Shown here: positions 1 to 7,377 of the stretch, in pieces | Position numbering within the stretch: the stretch's first letter is position 1 | Layout: each line of letters starts with the position of its first letter | Virus record (IMG/VR): IMGVR_UViG_3300007541_005621 | Location: 1 to 20,594 of that record | Origin: a virus | Reading direction: 5' to 3' (one strand) | Length of the DNA stretch: 20,594 nucleotides | Translations under genes and position numbers: made by a program | Notes under the pieces: generated by a model | Database searches by the model: none | What the model was told of the DNA's origin: nothing | The model's input: the letters and a program-made list of their open reading frames with translations, nothing else

Positions 1-316
1 TAGGAAGAGTTAGAGGAACAAAACTAGTGTTTAGAGCGTCTAGTGCCTTTTTACGTTCCCCTCCAGCCCGCTGACCTACAGATATTGAAGCTGCTGCGCC
101 TGCTTGATCCCCTCTAGCCATTTGTTTACTTGCCATTTTCCCGAGACGACGAGAAACGAGTTTTGCATTGCCTGCATCCTCCATATTTCGCCCTTTAGCT
201 AATACCTCTGGGGATTTACGCTTTGGGAAGGATGTCATCCTTGCTCCAGTGTCCCGCATTGTTGTTGCTGCACTGGTTTTATTTTCATTAACTTTAACTA
301 GCCTTAGGTATTTCAT
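1..316 (-). CDS. Basic hypothetical protein, 3' end outside window (partial)
   Basis: Not recognised. An open frame runs from an ATG at 316 to the window edge without a stop, giving at least 105 residues beginning MKYLRLVKVNENKTSAAT. The visible part is clearly basic: about 21 Lys/Arg against about 8 Asp/Glu, with basic patches such as PKRKS and GERKK, and it is rich in Ala and Gly. I see no membrane segment or known motif. The ATG overlaps the stop of the preceding gene as ATGA, and an AGAGGA Shine-Dalgarno lies about 9 nt upstream inside that gene, so the start is well supported. It is the third gene of a small cassette starting at 1207. Position and charge suggest a virion or prohead-core component, but that is inference. 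The missing 3' end could change the picture. Confidence 0.7.
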   Translation of the reverse strand, partial: MKYLRLVKVNENKTSAATTMRDTGARMTSFPKRKSPEVLAKGRNMEDAGNAKLVSRRLGKMASKQMARGDQAGAAASISVGQRAGGERKKALDALNTSFVPLTLP

Positions 317-744
317 TTTTGTTTCCTCTTGAGCATTTTCACCGGCTTCTTGTAACCGTTCTTAGTTTCTTCTTTCTTGAAGCACTCTTTAGACTTCTTA
401 GCTGGCCCAGCTAAGTTCACACCAAGCATTCCTGCCGTGGTCGTTCCTGTTGTCATTTCAGTAAAAAGTTTATTAGCTTTCTGAACAACTTGCTTAAACT
501 CAACCATTAGATCAAGCATTTCTTGCTTCAGATCTTTGGTTGGTTCCTTTGCTTCCACCACGACTTTCTGAGGAGCTTTTTTAGCACCAAAAAGATCGTT
601 GATATCAACATCAGGAATTTCTCTTAAATCGGGCATGGATGGATCAGAGGCAGTCATTGGGACTGCCTCTGGCCTAACGTTACCCTCGTTTACCATGTCC
701 TCAAAAAATTGAGAGACACTTATGCTTGGGTAATCATGCTTCAT
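313..744 (-). CDS. Small hypothetical protein with central helix and basic tail
   Basis: Not recognised. The 143 residues fall into three parts. An acidic N-terminal third begins MKHDYPSISVSQFFEDMVNE and includes IPDVDINDLFG. A likely amphipathic helix follows at about residues 68-98 (KDLKQEMLDLMVEFKQVV and onward). A Thr/Gly-rich turn (TGTTTAGMLGVNLAGPAKK) then leads into a strongly basic C-terminus ending KKPVKMLKRKQK. I see no signal peptide, membrane segment or catalytic motif. The start lies 1 nt after the stop of the acidic gene (TGA-A-ATG) and lacks a strong Shine-Dalgarno, which suggests translational coupling. Its own stop overlaps the next start as ATGA. The acid-to-base polarity resembles small head or scaffold-core proteins of tailed phages, but nothing specific supports that role. 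Confidence 0.75.
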   Translation of the reverse strand: MKHDYPSISVSQFFEDMVNEGNVRPEAVPMTASDPSMPDLREIPDVDINDLFGAKKAPQKVVVEAKEPTKDLKQEMLDLMVEFKQVVQKANKLFTEMTTGTTTAGMLGVNLAGPAKKSKECFKKEETKNGYKKPVKMLKRKQK

Positions 745-745
745 T

Positions 746-1207
746 TCACTTACCCATCTTCTTTAGGAAAGCTGGCTTACCGTCTTTGGCGTCTTTTTCA
801 CCATCTGACTCATCGCCACCCTTCTTCTTTTTCATCATGGCTTTGAGGCCAGGAGGAAGCTCACCTTCGTCAACGACTTCTTCCTCAAGAACTTCGAAGC
901 CTTCTGAATCGACTTCTTCGAACATGAGTGAATCTTCGTCTTCGAAGACTTGGTGAAGGCCGTAGTTTTCGTGGAAAACGTAAACTTGGTCTTGTTCGTC
1001 GGTGTAGACATCGAAAACTTCTTGGTTTTCGTTTACAAAGAACATTTGACCATCGACATCATAGAAACCAGCTTCTAGCTCGTCACTCTCATTAACCTCC
1101 TGGGTTTCTTCGACTGACTCAGAAACACGGTTTGCTTTAGGAGCAAGGCCAAGGCTATTCCAATCGCAGCCTTCCAGGAACATTTTAACATCATCATGCT
1201 TTGACAT
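746..1207 (-). CDS. Highly acidic repeat protein, probably abundant
   Basis: No family recognised. Of 153 residues about 42 are Asp/Glu, while Lys/Arg sit mainly at the two ends, including a C-terminal KAMMKKKK patch and a KKMGK end. Residues 48-110 look like degenerate beta-hairpin repeats in which aromatic/Val pairs alternate with Asp/Glu (FYDVDGQMFFVNEN, VFDVYTDEQDQVYVFHEN, VFEDEDSLMFEEVD). Codon choice differs from the baseplate genes: Phe is TTC nine times and TTT once, Tyr TAC three to one, and Leu mostly CTT/CTC. A strong GAGGA Shine-Dalgarno lies 7 nt before the ATG, and a T4-type late promoter motif lies just upstream. Together these suggest a highly expressed late protein such as a scaffold/prohead-core or decoration protein. 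The T4 gp67-type core proteins are also small and highly charged, but I see no sequence match to them. Confidence 0.85.
   Translation of the reverse strand: MSKHDDVKMFLEGCDWNSLGLAPKANRVSESVEETQEVNESDELEAGFYDVDGQMFFVNENQEVFDVYTDEQDQVYVFHENYGLHQVFEDEDSLMFEEVDSEGFEVLEEEVVDEGELPPGLKAMMKKKKGGDESDGEKDAKDGKPAFLKKMGK
878..1066 (-). repeat. Degenerate acidic beta-hairpin repeats in the 153-residue protein
   Basis: Three to four imperfect units of about 15-20 residues (protein residues 48-110) share the plan hydrophobic/aromatic pair, Asp-x-Asp/Glu, short spacer, aromatic/Val pair, Asn/Glu. The motifs are FYDVDGQMFFVNEN, FDVYTDEQDQVYVFHEN and VFEDEDSLMFEEVD. The DNA repeats only loosely (recurrent TTCGAAGA-type words), so this is a protein-level repeat rather than recent duplication. 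Confidence 0.5.
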
Positions 1208-1226
1208 AATACTATCCTCGTAAAAG

Positions 1227-1234
1227 TATTTATC
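1227..1234 (-). promoter_or_regulatory. Candidate T4-type late promoter GATAAATA
   Basis: On the minus strand this reads GATAAATA followed by C, one base from the T4 late promoter element TATAAATA. It sits in the only sizeable intergenic gap of the window (1208-1271, 64 nt, very AT-rich). It lies about 20 nt before the ATG at 1207, with the GAGGA ribosome site (1215-1219) between. Transcription would start near 1221 and give a very short leader. The surrounding sequence is AT-rich, so chance occurrence is possible, but the placement ahead of a codon-optimised gene supports it. Confidence 0.45.
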
Positions 1235-1271
1235 TATCTAAGATACAAATAAGTTTATTTTTTATTATTTA

Positions 1272-2237
1272 TTAAGCTTGCGGACAGTTCACTGTAGTAG
1301 ATCTGACCGGTATCTTAATTTCTTGTTGTTCAACATAAACACCATTAATTTTTTCTTCGATAGGAAATCTGTATGACCCTTCGTAGTAAAAACCAGGTTG
1401 AAATTTTATTACTATCATATCACATACTCTTCTAATGTTACCTGCAACAATTCTAAAAAAATTGGTTGCAGGGTATTGATCAATACCTCTAATTATGCCC
1501 TCTTCAGGATCATAACTTAATCTATTCTCATCTAACTTAGCTACTTCAGTATACTCTGAGGAGTTATTCTGACCGTTAGCTGTAATAACTTCTCTAATCT
1601 TAATTGCTACCCGAAGAGGAGATTCTAAGTATTTCGCCCAGTTAGGTAATCCTATGCAGCCAGAGTTAGGGGAGAACGGTGGTCCTGGATAATTTTTAAT
1701 GGTTTGAATTCCTGGTGGGCCGCTTACTGAAATCTCCGTGTAACCATCAACTGGTGTTATAGGTCCCCTTTGGCAGACCCAACGAATAATATCCGAAGCG
1801 CCTCTTTGAGCATCGCCCGCTTGGTATCTGACAGACAAGCCTGAATCTCTGTATGTTATTACCGGCCAATTAGAGATGTATACATTGTAGTTAGATCTAG
1901 GGCCTGCTTGTGGTCCTCTTAAAGAGGTTCCTACAGGTTCTCCTATATTAGTTTTAGAGGGGCTTATGCACAGAACTAAATCACCACAAATTAAGTTACT
2001 TAGTTCTGTAGCAATTACCTTTCCCCCTACGGTGACATTAACTGGATTAGCTAATATACTTGTAGGGTGTGGCGCTACATCAGCCGATGTAAATCGGTGA
2101 GGAATAAACGGATCGTTATTTACGACAACAGGCGCACCATTCATAGTTACATTAGGCATTTGTGGAGTTTGGCATAAGGTAGGCTCTGCCGTGTGACCTA
2201 ATGATAAATGATTTACTAGATTAAGAGGTCGGACCAT
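1272..2237 (-). CDS. PAAR-like tail spike tip protein with long C-terminal extension
   Basis: Residues about 10-100 follow the PAAR repeat plan, in which pairs of N-V-x-x-x-G hairpins build a small cone held by a zinc ion. Visible elements are MPNVTMNGAPVVVNND, then NPVNVTVGGKVIATE, then a cysteine in LICGD. Candidate zinc ligands are H15, H47, H57 and C84, matching the three-His/one-Cys set of PAAR tips. PAAR proteins (T4 gp5.4, VgrG tips) sharpen the central spike that pierces the cell envelope. This one is 321 residues, whereas most PAAR proteins are about 100; the remaining roughly 220 residues look beta-rich and I do not recognise them. I chose the ATG at 2237, which has an AAGG 8 nt upstream, over the GTG at 2252. 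The gene overlaps the preceding stop by 17 nt. The usual G-D signatures are degenerate, so this is a fold-level call. Confidence 0.68.
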   Translation of the reverse strand: MVRPLNLVNHLSLGHTAEPTLCQTPQMPNVTMNGAPVVVNNDPFIPHRFTSADVAPHPTSILANPVNVTVGGKVIATELSNLICGDLVLCISPSKTNIGEPVGTSLRGPQAGPRSNYNVYISNWPVITYRDSGLSVRYQAGDAQRGASDIIRWVCQRGPITPVDGYTEISVSGPPGIQTIKNYPGPPFSPNSGCIGLPNWAKYLESPLRVAIKIREVITANGQNNSSEYTEVAKLDENRLSYDPEEGIIRGIDQYPATNFFRIVAGNIRRVCDMIVIKFQPGFYYEGSYRFPIEEKINGVYVEQQEIKIPVRSTTVNCPQA

Positions 2238-5055
2238 CACGATCACCTTCACTTAAAATGATTGTATCTTCTACCTGCCCAGGGCGAAGGACTAAATTAG
2301 ATCCTACCGCATCCTCCCTCTGTAGAACTGATCGAATTCTATGTCCTTTGAATCCAGTCTCTAATGCTGCAATAAAGCTAGCAGGAACGTTATACTTAAA
2401 TCTAGTTAATTCAGTAAGTCGCAATCTTCTAAAGACATCCCACCAAGTAATATAATTATATCTATATTTAGTTTTTATACCTTCAATAACATTATAATAA
2501 ACGTGTCCTACTGGAGATCTTTCAGTTACAGTGAGTTGGTTTGGGAATTGATCAGGATCGAAAGGATAATAAATGTTTTGTGTATCATTGATTCCCACTA
2601 ATCCAATTCTGAAGGTATTTTCTTGTGTGTAAGTTAGTTTAGATCCTAATGCTGGTCTGGAGAAATCTTCTTGTGTCAGACCTAACTTAGCGCCGATCCT
2701 TAATCTTCTTAGTAGTGAAGTTTCAGACACAATGTTTATATCTGAGTAACCATTGTAAGGATTATCTTCAGTAGCAGACACAGGATTAATGATCAGGATA
2801 TCTGGTAAGTTTCTTGTTAGGATAGAGTAATTACCTGATGATCGAGATGGCGTAAAGTTTTTAAATGTGAGATCTTTTTGAGAGAAATTAATAAGCTCGC
2901 TTACGTCCATGTATTGAACAATAGGATCATCATACTGAATATTTACTTGTGATGATCTACCACCATAAGTTTTCGAGTGGTCTGCGATTTCGTCTGCATC
3001 CGTTAGTTTAATATAAGATGCTGTAGTAGTGCTTATTAACGGGTCACTTGTTGGGTTATCTTTCAGGCTAGTTAAGTCTAATTTAAAATACATTGGCCTT
3101 GCTGTATACGGTAATTGATAATTAGCTCCTAACTCAGACTTAGCAAAAGTAGAACCAGCCGTCAGATAAGCCGCTGCGTCCTCACCCATCATCTCTAAAA
3201 CAATTTTTCTGATATCTGGCGTAGGGAAGTATGCGGCGGACACTGCTGTGTCTAACTCTAGAGGAACTTCTTGCCCATCAATAGTTTCAATAACGAAGTA
3301 ATAGCCGTCTCCAGGACCTGTAGGAACATGCTCTTCTAACGCAGAAGGTCCTAGCATTGACATACCAGCGTCTTCTAAAAACAGTGGGAATACTTCTTCA
3401 GTCTCAGTTTCTAAAATAACACTAGCTTCAATATCTGTTAGCAGGAATCTTTTTCTAGAAGCTTCGATCCTTTGTTGTAACTGATCATACTTTTGTGGGT
3501 CTGCGGAATTAGCATATGCTGCTAATAAGCCTAGTGCTGCTCTTCTATTTAAATCACTGCTTTCAGATAAAGTTACACTTAAAGGGTCTGTCCCTCTTTG
3601 TTTTTCTGCTAACCTATAGAAATAGTTTATATCAAAATCATCTATAGTCCCGTTTACTAAATGTCTTTTTACAGCTCCTAAAAAGTAATCAGAATCTACT
3701 AATTTTCCATCAATGTCTAATATAGATTTAAATAAAGTATAAACTCTAGGTTTTAGGGATTTTACTAATTTTGCTTTACTAATACCTAAAGCATATCTCT
3801 CAGACCACTCAATGCTTAAGTTTTTGTTCTTAAGCATATACGCAACCTCTTCAGGGATGTAGGTATCAAAAATATCTAAATTTAAATCATTATCCGTGTA
3901 ATTGTTTGATAAACTTTCTTCATAATTAAATATATTGTATATTTTATGATATACAGAACCACTAGAACTTACCGTATTTTCTAGAAAGTTATTTTCAAAT
4001 AAGTTGTTAACGTCAATAGAATTATTTCGAGGGAATTCTGAAAATGATTGATCTCCTGGTGGGTCCCCAACTAGTAAAGAAGTAAATTCTCTTAAATCAC
4101 GGTCAACGACTCCTGTTTCAATATTATCAGGAACATCGAATACATCTGGTCTACGTATTTGGTCAGGTGGTAATCTAGTGAATGTAGTATCGACAGAGGG
4201 ATCATTTATAGTTGATGTTGGTGTTAACGTAGGAGGAGGGTCATCAGGAGGCTCAAACCCGGTAGTGGGGCCAGATACCGCAGAGCATTCAGCGATTTGC
4301 TCTATAAAACCACACTCTCGCTCACAGTCAGTTATAAATCTATGGATATAAGGAAACTGAGGTATTCCTGTTGTCGCAATAGAGCGACAGCCATAAACTA
4401 AAGCTGATACTTGATCGGTATCGGAGCAGAAAAGTTCTTCCACAGGAACACAGCCCCACCAAACTGTTGGTGTAGTAGGCCCTTCTACTCTAACACCCGG
4501 CACGTCTTCTATCGTAGGAGGGACAGCAGTTAAAGTTATGTCGCACTGCTCGTCCTGACAAACATCTCTACACGCATCATCAGAAGGAAAGGGACAATAA
4601 GCAGTTAAATTTCTTAATCTGCCGCAAAAAATACAATCCCTTAACGCACGAGTTGTTTCATTATCTGGGCATAATTCGAAGACTTCCTCGCACCTGTATG
4701 CTGCGATGGAGCAAGGTTCTTCAGCATACCCGAAAGTTTCGCAGGCTGCTTTAGTAGCATATATACGAGTCCTTCGAAGTCTCGGATCTGCATTTTGCAC
4801 TTTCACGCATTGACGAGTAGTATCATCACACCCTAAAGAACCATAACGTGTAGATTCTGCACACTGGCAAACCCATTCGTCTTCTGGCCTTCTAGGATCA
4901 CGAGGTTCAGGTCCGGGTATCCTTATTGGAGGAATGGGCTCATATATTGGCGGTCCTCCTCCACCACCACCGCCGCCGCCACCGCCTCCCCCACCAGGAG
5001 GGATTATCCTGGTTCCTGGTAGGTATTCTCCGCAACCAAATCTAACTTCGGTCAT
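2221..5055 (-). CDS. Large virion protein with polyglycine linker and Cys-rich domain
   Basis: No family recognised over the full 944 residues. A short N-terminus leads to PP, fourteen consecutive Gly (21-34) and a Pro-rich stretch (35-57). A Cys-rich domain follows at 61-257 with 20 cysteines. The remaining roughly 680 residues contain none, so the protein is sharply bipartite. Residues about 265-320 are Pro/Thr/Asp-rich and look like a second linker. The rest appears mixed and then beta-rich, with no enzyme motif that I can see. The ATG overlaps the previous stop (TAATG), with AAGG about 9 nt upstream, so the gene is co-expressed with the fibre genes. It lies between fibre-like genes and the PAAR tip gene, so a virion surface or tail-tip role is likely. 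The Cys-rich module could be disulphide-bonded outside the cell or could bind metal. Confidence 0.85.
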   Translation of the reverse strand: MTEVRFGCGEYLPGTRIIPPGGGGGGGGGGGGGGPPIYEPIPPIRIPGPEPRDPRRPEDEWVCQCAESTRYGSLGCDDTTRQCVKVQNADPRLRRTRIYATKAACETFGYAEEPCSIAAYRCEEVFELCPDNETTRALRDCIFCGRLRNLTAYCPFPSDDACRDVCQDEQCDITLTAVPPTIEDVPGVRVEGPTTPTVWWGCVPVEELFCSDTDQVSALVYGCRSIATTGIPQFPYIHRFITDCERECGFIEQIAECSAVSGPTTGFEPPDDPPPTLTPTSTINDPSVDTTFTRLPPDQIRRPDVFDVPDNIETGVVDRDLREFTSLLVGDPPGDQSFSEFPRNNSIDVNNLFENNFLENTVSSSGSVYHKIYNIFNYEESLSNNYTDNDLNLDIFDTYIPEEVAYMLKNKNLSIEWSERYALGISKAKLVKSLKPRVYTLFKSILDIDGKLVDSDYFLGAVKRHLVNGTIDDFDINYFYRLAEKQRGTDPLSVTLSESSDLNRRAALGLLAAYANSADPQKYDQLQQRIEASRKRFLLTDIEASVILETETEEVFPLFLEDAGMSMLGPSALEEHVPTGPGDGYYFVIETIDGQEVPLELDTAVSAAYFPTPDIRKIVLEMMGEDAAAYLTAGSTFAKSELGANYQLPYTARPMYFKLDLTSLKDNPTSDPLISTTTASYIKLTDADEIADHSKTYGGRSSQVNIQYDDPIVQYMDVSELINFSQKDLTFKNFTPSRSSGNYSILTRNLPDILIINPVSATEDNPYNGYSDINIVSETSLLRRLRIGAKLGLTQEDFSRPALGSKLTYTQENTFRIGLVGINDTQNIYYPFDPDQFPNQLTVTERSPVGHVYYNVIEGIKTKYRYNYITWWDVFRRLRLTELTRFKYNVPASFIAALETGFKGHRIRSVLQREDAVGSNLVLRPGQVEDTIILSEGDRDGPTS
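4285..4875 (-). repeat. Three Cys-rich units in the 944-residue protein
   Basis: Protein residues 61-257 divide into three units that each begin with an aromatic residue before Cys (WVC, YRC, WWGC) and end in a Cys cluster. Cysteines fall at 63, 65, 76, 83, 105, 115; at 122, 129, 141, 144, 154, 162, 166, 171; and at 202, 210, 223, 244, 248, 257. Units two and three share C-x6/7-C near the start and C-x3-C near the end (DACRDVC and TDCEREC). Unit one is the most diverged. Confidence 0.6.
4954..4995 (-). repeat. Fourteen-codon polyglycine tract
   Basis: Codons 21-34 of the 944-residue protein are all Gly, flanked on both sides by Pro-Pro. Several GGN codons are mixed (GGA, GGT, GGC, GGG), so the tract is not a simple DNA microsatellite and has probably been kept for its protein property. 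A flexible or polyglycine-helix linker is the simplest reading. Confidence 0.95.
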
Positions 5056-7376
5056 TACGTCAGCCTTATAGTGGGCGAAGCTCCAGCAAGACTCGTAGGC
5101 ATTCCAGCAAATCCTGTTGGGATACCTACAACCTCAAAAGTTACAGTGGGATAACTAGCTACACCTATTGATGCTTCAGATGGGTATCTAGTGTTAGAGG
5201 CGCTTCTTCTTGAATATAGTTCATCAGTAAGGACTGCGAATCCACCCATATTTCTTGTTCTATTGTTTATGGGGGAGTCTGAGTCTCTAGCTGATTGTGC
5301 TGTTGCCCAAGCAACATAGATAGTAAATCTATTTCTTTCTTTATGAATCCAAATATCTGAAGCTCCGCCAAACACGCGCTGGTTATCTGCATTGTATCTG
5401 GTGCTAAGAGGAACGCAATTTAAGAATTGTGCATTTACTATGTAATCGTCCATCCATGCGGCAACAGAATCACGATTTAAATTAATACTTTTCTTGACGA
5501 AGTTAATATCCACGTTTCCTTGAAAAGCGTCAGTCGCAAATAACTTAATTCTATTTAGTCTTGCATTCGTGTCCCAGAAACCAAACTCACTCTCCTCCTC
5601 TGACGGGCCATTTCTATGGCCTCTGTGATAGCTATTAATTCTATCATTTCGTAGTTGGCCTGGGTTAGTGATGTTTGATCTAGTTGCTCCTGGCTGAGTA
5701 ATGAATCTAGCCAAATCCCAATCAGGGTATTCTGGGATTACGAGATCGCTTCGATACCCATGTCTGGCTAGGAAGGTAGAGTTTAGTTGTGCTTGGGTTG
5801 GACTACCCCCAAGCTCTGTCTCGTATAGGTGTTGGATAGTAGCTTCTGGGCCGAATAAAGTTCCGCCCATTACATACCCAGCCCCCACTATTCTAGGGAA
5901 GGTCTCAGTCCTAGAAGAGCCCCCAGAGTTTCCACCAAGAGCGTTAAACCTAGCTTGATAATCATCGAAAAGTCGTTTAGTCTCATATCGAAGCTCTAGT
6001 TTAGAAACTACAGGGTTGGAAATAGAGATCTGAGGAACTGCGGCGGCAATACCTGCTCTCTCCGAGTAAGTTAGTTCTGCTGTTCTAAAGAACGGTCTAA
6101 TATCAATAACTGAACTCGTTGATAGGATCTGAACGCCTGCTTCGTTGATATCAGGGTCCTTTCTAACAGCGATGTAAGCAATAGGAAGAACAGATTGTCC
6201 GAGTAAGTATGGATCGTTGTATTCTAATTTTTCAGAAATCAATGGAGCAACGTTCATCAAATCATCGGGAGAAGGGAATGATCCTCGAACATTTTCTCTA
6301 TCAAAGCCTCCTACTACTGTTTTAGAATCGCCAACATCAGCGACAATTTGAGCCACTCCATTCTCGTCTGCGCCACCCCCATCTGTTATTGGAGCAGCGC
6401 CTCTGGTTCCTACAGGTCCCGTAACTCCTCTAGCTGATATATTAAGGATTCCACCAGCACCCTTCACAATCCCTAACTCAGCTTTATTAATTATTCTATA
6501 ACCTGTGGTGCTGTTTGGGTGCGTATCAATTACTCTTGTTTCTAAAGCGTCTACAGGTCTAGAGTAGGCAAATAGTAAGTCGATTCTTATCTCTGCTGAA
6601 GGTCTAGATTGCCTGTTCCCGTCAGCGTCGATGTAATCAAAATCAGCAATGTTAAAAGGAGGAATTTCAATCTCTAGCTCTGTTGGCACATCAACAACAG
6701 AAGTTCTAACTACGCCTCTCCAATATTTCATGAATAAAGATTGTAGAGTCGTGTCTGCTGCCATACCTACATCTGGCTGATACTCTAACCAGTTACTTGT
6801 CCATAGTTCTGTATCAACTCGATTGGCCCAGAAAGCAATATCTTTAATAGGGAATACAGAGTTAAAAGTAGTTGTTTGGGATCTATAGTCAATGTAAGCA
6901 TTGAATGGATCTTTAGCTGCATAAGTAAATGCTCTCTCCATTAACCCATTAAGGAACGTAGGAGAGAATTCTGATTCTGAAGTTATAGCATCTATATTAC
7001 TTTGGATACTAGTAGTATTATACGTTCCTACTTCCCAAGCTGTTGCCTCATTGAATAGCTCACCAGCTATCCGTCTCAGAGTCATGAAGCGAGCAGAAGA
7101 TGCAATATCATTGATACGAGCAGTGAAACGCCCTGGCATGACGTAAACTTTATTGTCAGTGCCGTTCACGTAAGGCTTAAGTTCGTTAAAGTCTTCTCTA
7201 CTAAAGCCTGTAGCGTTTGTAGCCCTATTCATTTGATCCCGCAGCCACAGGTCATTCTCCATTAACTGCTGTAGTGGGATGTTATCAACTTCCCAGTAGT
7301 AAGGATCATTAGCTGTGAAGTATCGAATAGGAGACCTAAATCTGTAATCGCTTTCTGCGTAATTATATTGAACCAT
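5055..7376 (-). CDS. Baseplate-associated fibre/structural protein with shared N-terminal motif
   Basis: 773 residues, function not assigned. Residues 26-49 contain YYWEVDNIPLQQL followed by a helix-like stretch ending in LRDQM. The same pattern is at the N-terminus of the beta-helix protein encoded next door, so this segment is probably a common docking element for the baseplate. The middle appears beta-rich. A short Gly-rich run near residue 320 (GVTGPVGTRGAAP) has only about four collagen-like triplets and probably acts as a hinge. The C-terminus is Ser/Gly/Pro-rich. The ATG lies 1 nt after the upstream stop (TAA-G-ATG) with a GA-rich ribosome site inside the previous gene, and its own stop overlaps the next start. 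It is likely a fibre, a fibre connector or a baseplate rim protein. I see no enzyme motif. Confidence 0.83.
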   Translation of the reverse strand: MVQYNYAESDYRFRSPIRYFTANDPYYWEVDNIPLQQLMENDLWLRDQMNRATNATGFSREDFNELKPYVNGTDNKVYVMPGRFTARINDIASSARFMTLRRIAGELFNEATAWEVGTYNTTSIQSNIDAITSESEFSPTFLNGLMERAFTYAAKDPFNAYIDYRSQTTTFNSVFPIKDIAFWANRVDTELWTSNWLEYQPDVGMAADTTLQSLFMKYWRGVVRTSVVDVPTELEIEIPPFNIADFDYIDADGNRQSRPSAEIRIDLLFAYSRPVDALETRVIDTHPNSTTGYRIINKAELGIVKGAGGILNISARGVTGPVGTRGAAPITDGGGADENGVAQIVADVGDSKTVVGGFDRENVRGSFPSPDDLMNVAPLISEKLEYNDPYLLGQSVLPIAYIAVRKDPDINEAGVQILSTSSVIDIRPFFRTAELTYSERAGIAAAVPQISISNPVVSKLELRYETKRLFDDYQARFNALGGNSGGSSRTETFPRIVGAGYVMGGTLFGPEATIQHLYETELGGSPTQAQLNSTFLARHGYRSDLVIPEYPDWDLARFITQPGATRSNITNPGQLRNDRINSYHRGHRNGPSEEESEFGFWDTNARLNRIKLFATDAFQGNVDINFVKKSINLNRDSVAAWMDDYIVNAQFLNCVPLSTRYNADNQRVFGGASDIWIHKERNRFTIYVAWATAQSARDSDSPINNRTRNMGGFAVLTDELYSRRSASNTRYPSEASIGVASYPTVTFEVVGIPTGFAGMPTSLAGASPTIRLT

Positions 7377-7377
7377 C

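Noticed and set aside
726-956. Plus-strand open frame of 76 codons opposite the acidic gene
   Set aside because: It is Ser/Pro-rich antisense of the GAA/GAC-rich repeats, lies opposite two well-supported genes, and lacks a ribosome site.
1240-1262. Possible terminator hairpin in the 1208-1271 gap
   Set aside because: The only inverted repeat (AAATAA/TTATTT on the minus strand) is short, pure A/T and has almost no loop, so it is too weak to call a terminator.
4954-4995. Phase-variable microsatellite at the polyglycine tract
   Set aside because: Synonymous Gly codons are mixed and no mononucleotide run is long enough for slippage to be likely.
6391-6441. Collagen-like domain in the 773-residue protein
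   Set aside because: Only about four G-x-y triplets are present (GVTGPVGTRGAAP), too few to form a triple helix.
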